This document shows positions 1 through 8,794 of a stretch of DNA of 62,497 bases, piece by piece. The stretch is from positions 933,184 to 995,680 of the forward strand of contig DF820464.1 of NCBI GenBank assembly GCA_000739535.1, given 5' to 3'. This stretch comes from Candidatus Vecturithrix granuli (lineage in GTDB: Bacteria; Moduliflexota; Moduliflexia; Moduliflexales; Moduliflexaceae). The first letter of the stretch is position 1; each line of letters opens with the position of its first letter. The position numbers were made by a program, and so were the translations under genes. The notes under the pieces were generated by a model. It saw only the letters and a program-made list of their open reading frames with translations, was not told the DNA's origin and made no database searches.

Positions 1-108
1 TTTTACGCTCTTTTGTGAACTTCCCCCCGTTTACGGGGGGATTGAGGGGGGTATTGCGTAAGTCCTGGATCAGTAAACAGTAATCAGTAACCATCTGACC
101 ACTGAAAC

Positions 109-1159
109 ATGTTCGATTTTGATAAATGGCAGGAAATATTGACAACGCTTCGGCGGCATAAACTTCGGACCGTCTTGACGGCTTTCGGGGTGTTCTGGGG
201 AATTTTTATGCTGGTGCTCTTGCTGGGAGTGGGGCGAATCTGTCATCAATTATAAAAATAGAAGTGGTTCATTCACCGTCTTAGGCGATCTGCCGGACTT
301 ACTCGCGATTGAACCGCGCGAGATTCTGCAAGGACGATTCATTAACAGTCCCGATGTTCAGTCAAAACGGAAAACAGCGGTGATCGGACGACGAATTAAA
401 GAGCTTTTATTTGCGGAAGAAAATCCGGTTGGCCGGTATATCACGATTAATGGTGTGTCCTTTCAAGTTGTTGGGGTGTTTAATTTGAGAAAAGTCGGCG
501 ATCAAGGGCGCGACCCGACTGAACTGATCCATGTCCCTTTACTGACATTCCAACAAGTGTTTGATTATGGTGAGAATATCGGGTGGTTGGGGATTTGTGT
601 GAAAAAACACGTGTCTGCTTCAGAAGTAGAAATTCGCTTCAAAAATCTCCTGAAGAGGCGTCATAAAGTCGCTCCGGAAGATGAACGGGGTATTGGCTCG
701 TGGAATGCGGAAAAATTGTTTCAGAAGATTCAGGGGCTTTTTTACATGCTGGCCTTCTTTATCTGGCTCGTTGGCACCGGAACGATTATTGCCGGAATTG
801 TGGGCGTCAGCAATATTATGCTCATTATTGTGAAAGAGCGCACCTGTGAAATTGGGGTTCGTAAAGCGCTCGGGGCAACTCCGTTTTCGATTGTGAGCTT
901 AATTCTTCAGGAGGCTGTATTTATTACGGCGGTTTCCGGGTACATGGGCTTAGTGGCAGGTGTTGGGGCGATTGAAGGAATAGGGTATATCATGGATAGA
1001 TTTCACTTGCAAAACGAGGTTTTTACGAATCCTGAAATAGACTTCCAGATGGCGATTACAGCAGCAATCCTCTTAGTGATTACCGGCGCATTCGCAGGCT
1101 TAATCCCCGCCCGGAGCGCCGCAAAGATTAATCCCATTGAAGCGTTAAGGAGTGAATGA
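109..1159 (+). pseudogene. MacB/FtsX-type ABC transporter permease, internally deleted
   Basis: The family forms the permease of efflux or lipoprotein-type ABC systems in the inner membrane. An ATG at 109 opens a 46-codon frame ([10 protein letters not shown]..., then [14 protein letters not shown]) typical of the N-terminus and first membrane helix of MacB-like permeases; it stops at TAA about 252. A second frame picks up immediately ([13 protein letters not shown]..., about 240 onward) and runs to 1159 with the rest of the periplasmic domain and the three C-terminal FtsX helices (GIVGVSNIMLI, ERTCEIGVRKALGATP). The expected 50-70 residues between the first helix and YKNRSG are missing and the frame changes, so this is a deletion-bearing pseudogene. 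The longest open part starts at GTG 380, which lies inside the conserved domain and is not a credible native start. The truncated adaptor gene follows directly. Confidence 0.8.
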
Positions 1160-1163
1160 CATT

Positions 1164-1355
1164 ATGATAAAAAAAATATTTTACATACTTTTCGGAATAT
1201 TGATCATGACATTATTTGTTGGCACAACCGGGTATTTGTACTCTAAATCCCAGGCACCGCCAGTGATTTTTGAGACCGAATCTCCTGTCATTGCGGATAT
1301 CCAGAACTTTACAATAGCCAGTGGGATGATTATCCCCCGCAAATTTGTATTATGA
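1164..1355 (+). pseudogene. MacA/HlyD-type efflux adaptor, N-terminal fragment
   Basis: ATG 1164 has an AAGGAG site ending 11 bases upstream and overlaps the junction with the MacB-like gene. The 63 codons give one N-terminal signal-anchor helix (about residues 4-24) followed by VIFETESPVIADIQNF and ASGMIIPRK, which matches the start of periplasmic adaptor proteins, where 'G.v.P...v.v.pqv.G' normally follows. The frame then ends at TGA exactly where a palindromic repeat (1356-1404) begins, so more than 300 residues of the usual adaptor are absent. With the upstream permease also broken, the whole efflux operon is non-functional here. Inference: deletion with the repeat at the breakpoint. Confidence 0.7.
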
Positions 1356-1404
1356 CACTTCGACTCCGCTCAGTGTCCGGGCGGTTGTCGAGCGAAGTCG
1401 AGAC
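1356..1404. repeat. Palindromic intergenic repeat, family G (copy 1)
   Basis: The arms TTCGACTCCGCTC and GAGCGAAGTCGA form an imperfect inverted repeat. The same family occurs at 5162-5212. It begins directly after the stop codon of the truncated adaptor gene. Confidence 0.7.
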
Positions 1405-1436
1405 ACAAATCATTAAAACACTTTTACAAAAGAAGC

Positions 1437-2345
1437 ATGAAGAGACAATCACACATGAAACGCTGGCTGAAGGCCTCGCGCTTACCATCACAGGCTTATA
1501 TTTTTTTCCCGCTGCTTTTGGGACAAATTCTTGCATACGCTCATGCTGCGACATGGGATTGGCCGATTGCGCTGCTCGTTCATGCTTTTGGCCTGTTCAT
1601 CCAACTCTATATTGTGTATGCCAATGATTACGCCGATTATCAGGTTGATACCCTGAATGATACCTATACGATTTTCTCCGGCGGTTCGCGGGTGCTGGTC
1701 GATGGCGACATCACGCCGGAGGCCCTGAAAAAAGCGGCGTTTTTGATGGTTGGAGGTTCCCTGGGAACGGCGCTGCTATTGATGATGCTCTATCGAAGAC
1801 CATGGGCATTATTATTGGCGACAATTGCTTTGCTGCTCCTGTATGCCTACAGTTACCCGCCATTCAGACTTTCTTATCGCGGTGGCGGGGAATTTCTACA
1901 AATGATTGGGGTGGGAGGTGTTCTACCTTTATTTGGCTATTACGCCCAGGCAGGGGATTTCATCCATTTTCCGTGCTCGCTATTCTTGATTCTGCTGCCA
2001 ACCAATCTGGCATGTGCTATAGCGACCAGCTTGCCGGATGAACCCTCAGACCGGCGAGGGCAAAAACATACGATCAGTGTGGTATTTGGCAATCAACGCG
2101 CCCGACAGATTATCCTTTGTCTGAATTTCCTGACGATCACTCAATTTCTGTTCCTCCTCGTCGAGAACATTGACGGAATCTGTCTGATGGGAGGAATTGC
2201 GGTCATGACGCTCACATTTTGTTTGAGTATCCTGTTTTGCAGGTCAGCCGTTCCGGGAACGCGCAGTCTGATGTATTTTGTATTCTCGAACATTTTGATA
2301 ACACTCCTGACGACGACCGGACTTGCATTGATGTTTTCTGCATGA
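1437..2345 (+). CDS. UbiA-family prenyltransferase
   Basis: Integral membrane prenyltransferase of the UbiA/MenA superfamily, which joins an isoprenyl diphosphate to an aromatic or other acceptor at the cytoplasmic membrane. It is 302 residues long, with about eight or nine hydrophobic segments. The first Asp-rich Mg-diphosphate motif is NDYADYQVD (residues 63-71); the second is DEPSDRRGQKHT (about residue 200), and YSYPPFRLSYRGGGE lies between them. The acceptor cannot be told from sequence; MenA-like quinone synthesis is one option, but no other quinone gene is nearby. ATG 1455 is an equally good start. The downstream permease gene begins within 50 bases on the same strand, so co-transcription is possible but not proven. 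Confidence 0.85.
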   Translation: MKRQSHMKRWLKASRLPSQAYIFFPLLLGQILAYAHAATWDWPIALLVHAFGLFIQLYIVYANDYADYQVDTLNDTYTIFSGGSRVLVDGDITPEALKKAAFLMVGGSLGTALLLMMLYRRPWALLLATIALLLLYAYSYPPFRLSYRGGGEFLQMIGVGGVLPLFGYYAQAGDFIHFPCSLFLILLPTNLACAIATSLPDEPSDRRGQKHTISVVFGNQRARQIILCLNFLTITQFLFLLVENIDGICLMGGIAVMTLTFCLSILFCRSAVPGTRSLMYFVFSNILITLLTTTGLALMFSA

Positions 2346-2392
2346 AAAATTTTATTTGACAAGTTTCTGTTGTTTGAATAGTGTTTGCCCTC

Positions 2393-3166
2393 ATGAAAAC
2401 TCTTGCGCTGTTCATCAGGAAGCACTATACCAGGCTGTTGACGCTCATCGCTGTGCTTGCGCTGTGGCAAATCGGAGTGATGGTGTTTGAAATTAAAGAG
2501 TTTATCCTGCCTGCGCCGCTCACAATTCTGGCTCAACTATTTCTTCCCCGTTACGCTTCGCAGCATCGGTGGCTCACGCATATCAGCACGACTCTGAGTG
2601 AAATCCTGCTCAGCTTCTGTGTGACCGCTGTTGTAGGGATTGCCGCGGCAATTCTCATGACCTGGTCGCGTATCCTGCGCCAGATTATCAGCCCGATCAT
2701 CATCCTGTTTAATTCACTCCCCAAAATCGCGCTGGCGCCCCTGTTTCTCCTGTGGTTCGGCTATGGAATCGTTCCGAACGTGATGATCGCCTTTCTGGTC
2801 GCCTTTTTCCCGATTGTCATTAATACCTTTACCGGCTTAAATGCGGTGGATGAGGATTTGCTCGATCTGGTGCGCTATTTGCACGCCAGCAAGTGGCAGA
2901 TTTTTGTCAAAATCCAATTGCCCAATTCCCTGCCCTATATTTTCTCCGGTTTCAAAATTAGTACGACCCTTTGCGTGGTGGGGGCGATTGTAGGGGAATT
3001 TATCGCTTCGACCAGGGGACTTGGCTTTTTGATGAAAAGCGCGCAGGGCTACATGAATACAGCTCTGATGTTTGCCAGTTTACTGTTAATTTCGATGCTG
3101 GGCGTGGGGTTTTTCAGTTGTATTGCGCTTTTGGAACGCTGGTTGATGCCCTGGGAGGAGTCGTGA
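2393..3166 (+). CDS. ABC transporter permease, SsuC/TauC type (first of pair)
   Basis: Inner-membrane permease of a nitrate/sulfonate/taurine/pyrimidine-precursor type importer (binding-protein-dependent transport family). Six hydrophobic segments are visible. The cytoplasmic EAA-like loop reads DLVRYLHASKWQIFVKIQLP, which contacts the ATPase. ATG 2393 is chosen because MKTLALF leads straight into the first helix; a GTG at 2381 would add four residues. It is a close paralogue of the next gene along its whole length, so the two probably form a heterodimeric channel. The ATPase and binding protein lie downstream in the same orientation. Confidence 0.88.
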   Translation: MKTLALFIRKHYTRLLTLIAVLALWQIGVMVFEIKEFILPAPLTILAQLFLPRYASQHRWLTHISTTLSEILLSFCVTAVVGIAAAILMTWSRILRQIISPIIILFNSLPKIALAPLFLLWFGYGIVPNVMIAFLVAFFPIVINTFTGLNAVDEDLLDLVRYLHASKWQIFVKIQLPNSLPYIFSGFKISTTLCVVGAIVGEFIASTRGLGFLMKSAQGYMNTALMFASLLLISMLGVGFFSCIALLERWLMPWEES

Positions 3167-3169
3167 GAG

Positions 3170-3955
3170 ATGCAAAAAATCGTTGATGCCATCAAACGCC
3201 ATTATCAAACAGTACTTGTCATCCTGGGGTTTTTTCTGGTATGGCAATTTTCCGTAATGATCTTCCAGGTGCGCGAGTTTATACTGCCCTCTCCGCTTGT
3301 AGCGCTCGAACATCTTTTCCTGCCTCAGCCTGACGCAAATTACAATTGGCCGGTTCATATTAACACGACCCTGTATGAAGTCCTGATCAGTTTTGCTTTT
3401 ACCAGTCTGGCGGGCGTGGCGATAGCGATCACCATGGCCTGGTCTAAACTGATCAACGATCTCATATTGCCGGTCTTTATTTTTCTCAATTCCCTGCCGA
3501 TTATCGCGATTGCGCCGATTATTCTGCTCTGGTTTGGTTATGGTATTTTAACGAATGTGCTGATTGCGTTTCTGGTCTCTTTCTTTCCGGTCGTGATTAA
3601 TACAGCCGCTGGCCTCAACGCGGTCGAAGAAGATTTACTCGATTTAGTGCGTTATCTGCACGCCTCAAAGTGGCAGATTTTTATGAAAATCCAGATTCCG
3701 AATTCCCTGCCCTATCTGTTTACCGGATTAAAAATTTGTTCGACCATGTGCGTGGTCGGCGCGATTGTCGGTGAGTTTATCGCCTCAGACCGGGGATTGG
3801 GATACATCATTATCAATTCCCAATATACGATGGACACGCCGCCGATTTTTGCCGCGCTGATTCTGGTGTCAGTCATCGGTACAGCGCTTTTTGAACTTGT
3901 GGCTCTGGGTGAAAAACTGTTGATGCCCTGGCATCAAACGGAAACGGAAATCTAA
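3170..3955 (+). CDS. ABC transporter permease, SsuC/TauC type (second of pair)
   Basis: A 261-residue paralogue of the preceding permease with the same helices and the same EAA loop (DLVRYLHASKWQIFMKIQIP). It starts three bases after the upstream stop, with GGGAGGAG inside the end of the upstream gene as ribosome binding site, so the two are translationally linked. Most transporters of this family use a homodimeric permease; tandem paralogues suggest a recent duplication kept as a heterodimer. Confidence 0.88.
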   Translation: MQKIVDAIKRHYQTVLVILGFFLVWQFSVMIFQVREFILPSPLVALEHLFLPQPDANYNWPVHINTTLYEVLISFAFTSLAGVAIAITMAWSKLINDLILPVFIFLNSLPIIAIAPIILLWFGYGILTNVLIAFLVSFFPVVINTAAGLNAVEEDLLDLVRYLHASKWQIFMKIQIPNSLPYLFTGLKICSTMCVVGAIVGEFIASDRGLGYIIINSQYTMDTPPIFAALILVSVIGTALFELVALGEKLLMPWHQTETEI

Positions 3956-4007
3956 AGGGGGTGATGGGTGGGAGTGAATTTTATAGTTAATTTTGATAGG
4001 ATGAACT

Positions 4008-4056
4008 GGAGTGTCAAAGCTCTGCTTTGACAGCGAAAGCAGAGCTTTCGCACTCC
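4008..4056. repeat. GGAGTGCGAAAG palindrome, family A (copy 1)
   Basis: A hairpin with arms GGAGTG...AAAGCTCTGCTTT and GAAAGCAGAGCTTTCGCACTCC, lying between the permease and binding-protein genes. Other members are at 8078-8153, 10341-10397, 15826-15874, 16996-17070 and 31300-31348; spacer length between the arms varies. Confidence 0.8.
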
Positions 4057-4089
4057 TAAACCGCATCATCGTTTCAAAAGGGGAAAATT

Positions 4090-5091
4090 ATGAAAACAAA
4101 AGTTCTGACATATTGTTTGATAGGAATTGTGCTGTTGTGTCTGTCTGTTAGCAATACAGAAGCCTTAACAAAAGTCAATTTTCAGTTGAATTGGAAGATC
4201 ACGGCGGATCACGCGCCTTATTATGTGGCTTTAAAGAATGGCTGGTTTAAAGAAGAAGGGTTGGATGTGAATATCATTATCGGGCAAGGCTCCGGCTACA
4301 CCGTGCAGGTGCTTGATTCCGGCAAAGCGGAAATTGGGATTTCCGACGCGCCTGTGCCGATCAAAGGGATTGCTCAGGGGGCAAAAATCAAAATTGTCGG
4401 GATCATCTTTGATAAACATCCGAACTGCATGTATTTTTGGAAAGACAGCGGAATTACCAAACCGCAGGATATTGTCGGGAAAACCGTGGCTGTTCCGGCC
4501 GCCGACGGGCATTACGTGATGTGGCCGGCCTTTGCCAAACAGATCGGGATTGAGCCTGATTCCGTCACCTTCGTCAATATTGAGCCGTCAGCCAAAGTGG
4601 CCGCTCTGGCGACCAAAAAGGCGGATGTGGTTTTTGAATTATACACCGGTAAACCCTTTATGGAAAAAGCGATTCCACCGGATCAATTAGGGACGATTCT
4701 GTGGTCTGATTATGGCTTCAATGCGTATGCCCATTCCTTAATCGCCCGCAATGACGTGATCGAAAAGAATCCGGAAATCGTAAAAGGCTTTCTGAAAGCG
4801 GCCTATCGCGGTTGGGATTTTGTGCTGAAAAATCCAGAGGAAGGGGTCAAAATCCTGTCAGAATACCATCCGATCAATCAAACCGACTATCTGGCCAATC
4901 TGATGATCGTGATGGAATTCTTTAAAACCGACCGCTATAAAAATTACGGCATCGGTTATATTGATCCGCAAAGAATGAATGATACGATTGAGCTGGTCGG
5001 GAAATATATGGGGATTGACATCAACTTCAAACCTGAAGATGCCTATACTTCTGAATTTTTGCCGGATCCGCCGTACAAATTTGAATTCTAA
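4090..5091 (+). CDS. ABC transporter substrate-binding protein, NMT1/SsuA-like
   Basis: Periplasmic receptor of the importer encoded around it. Signal peptide of about 25 residues (MKTKVLTYC...SNTEA). The mature domain has the NMT1/THI5-like fold signature: NFQLNWKITADHAPYYVALKNGWFKEEGLDV, then GSGYTVQVLDSGKAEIGISDA and the hinge region GKTVAVPAADGHYVMWPAF. Length (333) fits the family. Thiamin-pyrimidine-like, riboflavin, sulfonate or similar small molecules are bound by relatives; the ligand is not predictable here. AAAAGGGGAAAATT precedes the start, just after a family A palindrome. Confidence 0.88.
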   Translation: MKTKVLTYCLIGIVLLCLSVSNTEALTKVNFQLNWKITADHAPYYVALKNGWFKEEGLDVNIIIGQGSGYTVQVLDSGKAEIGISDAPVPIKGIAQGAKIKIVGIIFDKHPNCMYFWKDSGITKPQDIVGKTVAVPAADGHYVMWPAFAKQIGIEPDSVTFVNIEPSAKVAALATKKADVVFELYTGKPFMEKAIPPDQLGTILWSDYGFNAYAHSLIARNDVIEKNPEIVKGFLKAAYRGWDFVLKNPEEGVKILSEYHPINQTDYLANLMIVMEFFKTDRYKNYGIGYIDPQRMNDTIELVGKYMGIDINFKPEDAYTSEFLPDPPYKFEF

Positions 5092-5161
5092 CGCCCTGTT
5101 TCTGTGAAATGGCCGCCGCCTCTGGCAGGCCAGGGCTGTTAAGTTCTGCGCCTACTTTTCA

Positions 5162-5212
5162 TCTCGACTTCGCTCGATGACCGGAAAACCGGACGTCGAG
5201 CGGAGTCGAGAC
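5162..5212. repeat. Palindromic intergenic repeat, family G (copy 2)
   Basis: CTCGACTTCGCTCGA pairs with the TCGAGCGGAGTCGAG arm around a GACCGGAAAACCGGAC inner hairpin. It sits in the 189-base space between the binding-protein and ATPase genes. Flanking sequence (CTGTTAA...TTAACAG) extends the symmetry to roughly 5127-5244. Confidence 0.75.
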
Positions 5213-5280
5213 GGCATTCAGGCGAGAATTTAACAGTCCTGCCCTTTGCAGACGGCGTCCATCGCGTCTCTCTACTTTTT

Positions 5281-6045
5281 ATGGCTGAACGAAAACCGTT
5301 GCTCTCAATTCGGAATGTCAAAAAAATCTTCAAAACGCGAGATGGCGAATTGGAAGCCCTGGGGGATGTCAGTTTCGATGTCTATCCCGGGGAATTTGTC
5401 TCAATCGTGGGGCCATCCGGCTGCGGAAAAACGACCTTGCTCAAAATCCTGGCCGGACTCCTTCTGAAAAGTGGAGGAGCAATTGAGGTTGATCAGGCCA
5501 ATTTTGATCCGGCGCGAGAGGTGGGCTTTGTGTTTCAGAAAGCCCTGCTGCTCTATTGGCGGAAAATTCTGGATAATGTGCTGCTGCCCGTTGAAATCCT
5601 CAAAATGGATCGGGCGCCTATGAAAGAGAGAGCCAGAGATTTGCTGAAACTTGTCGGCTTGCAGGGCTTTGAGCAGAGTTATCCCAAAGAACTTTCAGGA
5701 GGAATGCAGCAGCGCGTCTCAATTGCCCGCGCCCTGATTCATGATCCAAAACTGCTGCTGATGGATGAACCTTTTGGCGCGTTAGATGCGATTACCAGGG
5801 AACGCATGAATCTGGAACTGTTACGCATCTGGGAAGAAGCCAAAAAAACGATCCTGTTTGTCACCCATGGCATTAACGAAGCGGTGTTTCTTTCAGACCG
5901 GATTATTGTGCTCTCGGCGCGGCCATCACGAATGGTACAGGCGTTGGACATCAACCTGCCGCGACCGCGAACCCTGGAAGTGCGCACCTTGCCGGAATTC
6001 GGGCAATATGCTTTACAAATTTATAATTCTTTAGAGATCAGATAA
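5281..6045 (+). CDS. ABC transporter ATP-binding protein, SsuB/TauB type
   Basis: The cytoplasmic ATPase that powers the permease pair upstream. Walker A GPSGCGKTT is at residues 44-52, the Q-loop FVFQK follows, the signature LSGGMQQR is at about 139, Walker B LLLMDEPFGALD at about 159 and the switch His in FVTHGINEA. The 254-residue length is normal for this family. A sugar-phosphate isomerase-like gene begins three bases after its stop, implying one transcript: permease, permease, receptor, ATPase, isomerase. Confidence 0.93.
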   Translation: MAERKPLLSIRNVKKIFKTRDGELEALGDVSFDVYPGEFVSIVGPSGCGKTTLLKILAGLLLKSGGAIEVDQANFDPAREVGFVFQKALLLYWRKILDNVLLPVEILKMDRAPMKERARDLLKLVGLQGFEQSYPKELSGGMQQRVSIARALIHDPKLLLMDEPFGALDAITRERMNLELLRIWEEAKKTILFVTHGINEAVFLSDRIIVLSARPSRMVQALDINLPRPRTLEVRTLPEFGQYALQIYNSLEIR

Positions 6046-6048
6046 GCT

Positions 6049-6924
6049 ATGAAATATGCCGTCTGTAATGAACTGTTTGATAAATTGACGTTTGAAAACG
6101 CCTGTCAGAAGATCGCCCAACATGGTTTTGAGGGCGTCGAAATTGCTCCTTTTACGCTCTTTGATGATCCCAAGACTGTAAGCCAGGAACACATTCGTGA
6201 GATTGCGAGAATCTTACAAGCTACCGGCTTGCAATTTGCCGGTTTTCATTGGCTGTTCCTGCGTCCTGAAGGGCTTCATCTCACCAGCGCAGATTCGGGA
6301 ATCAGAGCGCGTTCCTGGGAGCATTTACGCAGACTTATTGACATTGCCGGGGAATTGGGAGGAGGTGATCTGGTGTTAGGATCTCCAAAACAACGGAATG
6401 TCGAGGGGATCTCCATTGAACAAGGAAAAACCTATCTTCAAGAAGGACTTGCGAGCCTTGCAACATACACTGAGGAACGGCATTCGACGATTCTGATCGA
6501 AGCGTTGCCAGCAAAATATACGAATATCATCAATACCTTAGAAGAGGTCAAAACATTGGTGAATGCTGTTGATAAAGTTGGCGTCAGCGGCATGTTTGAT
6601 TTCCATAATAATGCCTCTGAACCTCTGTCGTGGGAAGAATTGCTCGCTGCGTATTACGATGTGATTCAACATATCCATCTCAATGAAATAAACGGGAGCT
6701 ATCCAGGAACCGGAACGTCCGATTTTCTCCCGGCATTTCAAACATTAATACAAAAAGGCTATTCTGGCTGGATGTCTCTGGAAATATTTCATATGCCGGA
6801 AAACCCTGAAATCGTTTTGTCGCACACCCGACAATTTCTGAACACGATGGAGGCGCAATGTACCGCGAAACTCCGGTTTCGCGGGCGCGAAAAGGAATTT
6901 CGCGCTACATATCCAAAGGAGTGA
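6049..6924 (+). CDS. Sugar phosphate isomerase/epimerase (AP-endonuclease-2-like TIM barrel)
   Basis: A cytoplasmic TIM-barrel enzyme of the xylose-isomerase-like family, which usually isomerises or epimerises sugars, inosose or hydroxypyruvate using a divalent metal. Visible features are GFEGVEIAPF in the first barrel turn, metal-ligand-type Glu in LIEALP, FDFHN, HIHLNEINGSYPGTG and WMSLEIF near the end. It is probably the last gene of the ABC importer operon and may process the imported compound. Oddity: the last 23 or so codons (after TMEAQ) read through a family B palindrome (6858-6910), so the C-terminus has been extended or replaced by repeat sequence. Confidence 0.82.
   Translation: MKYAVCNELFDKLTFENACQKIAQHGFEGVEIAPFTLFDDPKTVSQEHIREIARILQATGLQFAGFHWLFLRPEGLHLTSADSGIRARSWEHLRRLIDIAGELGGGDLVLGSPKQRNVEGISIEQGKTYLQEGLASLATYTEERHSTILIEALPAKYTNIINTLEEVKTLVNAVDKVGVSGMFDFHNNASEPLSWEELLAAYYDVIQHIHLNEINGSYPGTGTSDFLPAFQTLIQKGYSGWMSLEIFHMPENPEIVLSHTRQFLNTMEAQCTAKLRFRGREKEFRATYPKE
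6858..6910. repeat. CGCGAAACTCCAGTTTCGCG palindrome, family B (copy 1, inside a gene)
   Basis: A shorter member of the TACCGCGAAACTCC ... AATTTCGCGCTACAT family. It is read in frame as the last residues of the isomerase-like protein. Copy 2 follows less than 60 bases downstream. Confidence 0.75.
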
Positions 6925-6961
6925 ACATGAGCTAACGCTCACCCGACGCAATGAACATACG

Positions 6962-7030
6962 ATGTACCGCGAAACTCCAGTTTCGCGGCGGTCAACGATG
7001 CGCGAAACTGGAGTTTCGCGCTACATTTTC
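6962..7030. repeat. Family B palindrome (copy 2)
   Basis: Two back-to-back hairpins: ATGTACCGCGAAACTCCAG ... TTTCGCGG, then GCGCGAAACTGGAG ... TTTCGCGCTACAT. It ends directly before the AAAGGAGGA ribosome binding site of the TctC gene. Long open frames across it are artefacts of the repeat. Confidence 0.8.
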
Positions 7031-7045
7031 AAAGGAGGACATATC

Positions 7046-8059
7046 ATGATGAAACATTTGTCGTTTTATACGTGCATTCTGCTGCTTGTAGTGGGAGTAT
7101 TATTTGCGATTGGCTCGACTGCATCAGCCGCCTGGAAACCGAAACAAACAATTACGCTGATTGTGCCCTGGGGCGCGGGGGGCGCATCTGATCAAACCGG
7201 TCGAACCCTGGCCAGTGAGATGGAATCGGTGTTAGGAGAAAAAATTGCTGTCATTAATCAACCAGGGGCTTCAGGAGCGACCGGCCAGCAATCTGCGTTC
7301 GACGCTCCGCATGACGGACACACCTGGGCCGGAAATGCGGATGCAAGCGTCGCTACATATCAGGTGCAGGATCTCACACCTGACATTTCCCACCGCGACT
7401 GGCAAGGCTATTTCGCTATTTTTACACCCTGCGTGATTACCGTGAATCCGGACTCTAAAATTACGGATTGGGAGAGTTTAGTCGAAGCGTTCAAGACACG
7501 TGAGGTCGCGGTGGCCTCCGCAGGCATCGGGGCCGGCGGACATATTGCGGCGGAGACCTTTATCAAGTACGTTCCCGGGACAAAATACAAACATGTGCCT
7601 TATAAAGGGGGAAATCCTGCTGTAGTTGCTACAGTCGCAGGAGAAACCGAAGTCGTAATGCAGCTTTCTATGGAAGTGGCAGATATGCTGCGTGCTCAGA
7701 AGTTACGCGCGATTGCAGTGATGGATGATAAACACCTGAATATCAGCGGAATCGATCCGATTCCTCCGGTGACGGACTTTGTTGCAGATTACCCTAGCGT
7801 GGGCTTCTATTTTGGACTATTTATTCCAAAAGATATCCCAGATGACGCCAAAGAAGCCATTAGCCACGCTTTTGATGTTGCCTCACAGAGCGAGGCTATC
7901 AAGAAACTTGCCGACTCAAAAGGCTGTGTTGCAGTGTCAATCCAGGGCGCTGAAGCAGATGCAGTGATGGAAAACGCGGCCTCAATGTTTGGATGGCTGA
8001 TGTATGAAGCCGGAGTCGCGAAAATTTCACCGGAACAGTTTGACATCCCCAAACCATAA
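7046..8059 (+). CDS. Tripartite tricarboxylate transporter receptor, TctC/Bug family
   Basis: Periplasmic solute receptor of a TTT system, which imports carboxylates using an ion gradient. ATG 7046 follows AAAGGAGGACATATC at ideal spacing; the longer frame upstream only reads repeat. Signal peptide of about 28 residues (MMKHLSFYT...STASA). The Bug signature is clear: TITLIVPWGAGGASDQTGRTLA, VINQPGASGATGQQ, KYKHVPYKGGNPAVVATVAGE and an AIAVMDD strand. TctB and TctA homologues follow in the usual order. The substrate is unknown; the flanking isomerase and oxidoreductase genes hint at a sugar acid or related compound. Confidence 0.9.
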   Translation: MMKHLSFYTCILLLVVGVLFAIGSTASAAWKPKQTITLIVPWGAGGASDQTGRTLASEMESVLGEKIAVINQPGASGATGQQSAFDAPHDGHTWAGNADASVATYQVQDLTPDISHRDWQGYFAIFTPCVITVNPDSKITDWESLVEAFKTREVAVASAGIGAGGHIAAETFIKYVPGTKYKHVPYKGGNPAVVATVAGETEVVMQLSMEVADMLRAQKLRAIAVMDDKHLNISGIDPIPPVTDFVADYPSVGFYFGLFIPKDIPDDAKEAISHAFDVASQSEAIKKLADSKGCVAVSIQGAEADAVMENAASMFGWLMYEAGVAKISPEQFDIPKP

Positions 8060-8077
8060 GGATGTTACTGGAGTGCT

Positions 8078-8153
8078 GGAGTGCGAAAGTTCTACTTTCG
8101 CGCGTCAATTTTCCGGCAAACACGCACGCGCGAAAGTAGAACTTTCGCACTCC
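8078..8153. repeat. Family A palindrome (copy 2)
   Basis: GGAGTGCGAAAGTTCTAC ... TTTCGCGCG and CGCGCGAAAGTAGAAC ... TTTCGCACTCC flank a spacer of about 27 bases. It lies between tctC and tctB, leaving no strong ribosome binding site before the tctB ATG. Confidence 0.8.
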
Positions 8154-8161
8154 AAAGATCT

Positions 8162-8638
8162 ATGAACGTTAAGCAGATGGTTAAGGCAGATTTCATTGTT
8201 TCCATCGTGATTATTCTCTTCAGTCTGTTTTTGATATTTGAATCGATTGTGATGCCGAGATACGAAGAATGGGGGTTATATGCTACACCGGGTCTCGCTC
8301 CTCTGGTGTTTTCGCTGCTGTTATTGTTCACGGGTATCATCCTGTTCATCAGAAGTTTGCTTCAACAGGGGTATAAAATCCGACTCAGACGGGAGCATTT
8401 CAGCCGCCTGTTTAATTCAGTCCAGGTTCAACGATTTCTGGCGGTGTTCGGGTTGATTATTCTTTATGCCTTGTTATTAGGAAAGGTTCACTTTGTCATC
8501 CTGAGTACAGTTTATGTCTTATGTACGATCTTCTACTTTCGAAGTACGCGCTGGTGGATCAATCTTCTCATCTCAGTCTCAATGTCAGTGGCGGTATGGG
8601 TGCTGTTCAGCAGGATTTTCCTTGTTCCTTTACCATAA
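8162..8638 (+). CDS. Tripartite tricarboxylate transporter small membrane subunit, TctB
   Basis: A 158-residue protein with four predicted membrane helices (about residues 10-30, 42-62, 85-103, 120-155), the normal size and topology of TctB. It stabilises or assists the large TctA channel. Start at ATG 8162 (MNVKQMVKADF); the open frame upstream only translates a family A repeat. Flanked by tctC and tctA in the classical C-B-A order. Confidence 0.85.
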   Translation: MNVKQMVKADFIVSIVIILFSLFLIFESIVMPRYEEWGLYATPGLAPLVFSLLLLFTGIILFIRSLLQQGYKIRLRREHFSRLFNSVQVQRFLAVFGLIILYALLLGKVHFVILSTVYVLCTIFYFRSTRWWINLLISVSMSVAVWVLFSRIFLVPLP

Positions 8639-8639
8639 G

Positions 8640-8775
8640 CAACTACAAGGATAAGAGTCTTTCTTATATGTGATTCTTGTAGTTACTTAAGCTATCTTAA
8701 CGTGAATTCGGGATAAGAAAAACGCCGTAAAAGTCCCGTTGGGGCTTGAAAGCTTATCCCGACGAACTCACGTTA
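8640..8775. repeat. Two adjacent hairpin repeats between tctB and tctA
   Basis: The first (8640-8686) pairs AACTACAAGGAT with ATTCTTGTAGTT (family F; single arms recur near 25038 and 43030). The second (8698-8775) pairs TAACGTGAATTCGGGATAAG with CTTATCCCGACGAACTCACGTTA around a 35-base loop containing a small inner stem. Either could act in mRNA processing or differential expression within the operon, which is inference. Confidence 0.65.
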
Positions 8776-8794
8776 TCTTACAAAGGGAAATTTT

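Noticed and set aside
6962-7045. N-terminal extension of the TctC protein (MYRETPVSRR...)
   Set aside because: It is translated palindromic repeat; a strong ribosome binding site and signal peptide define the start at 7046.
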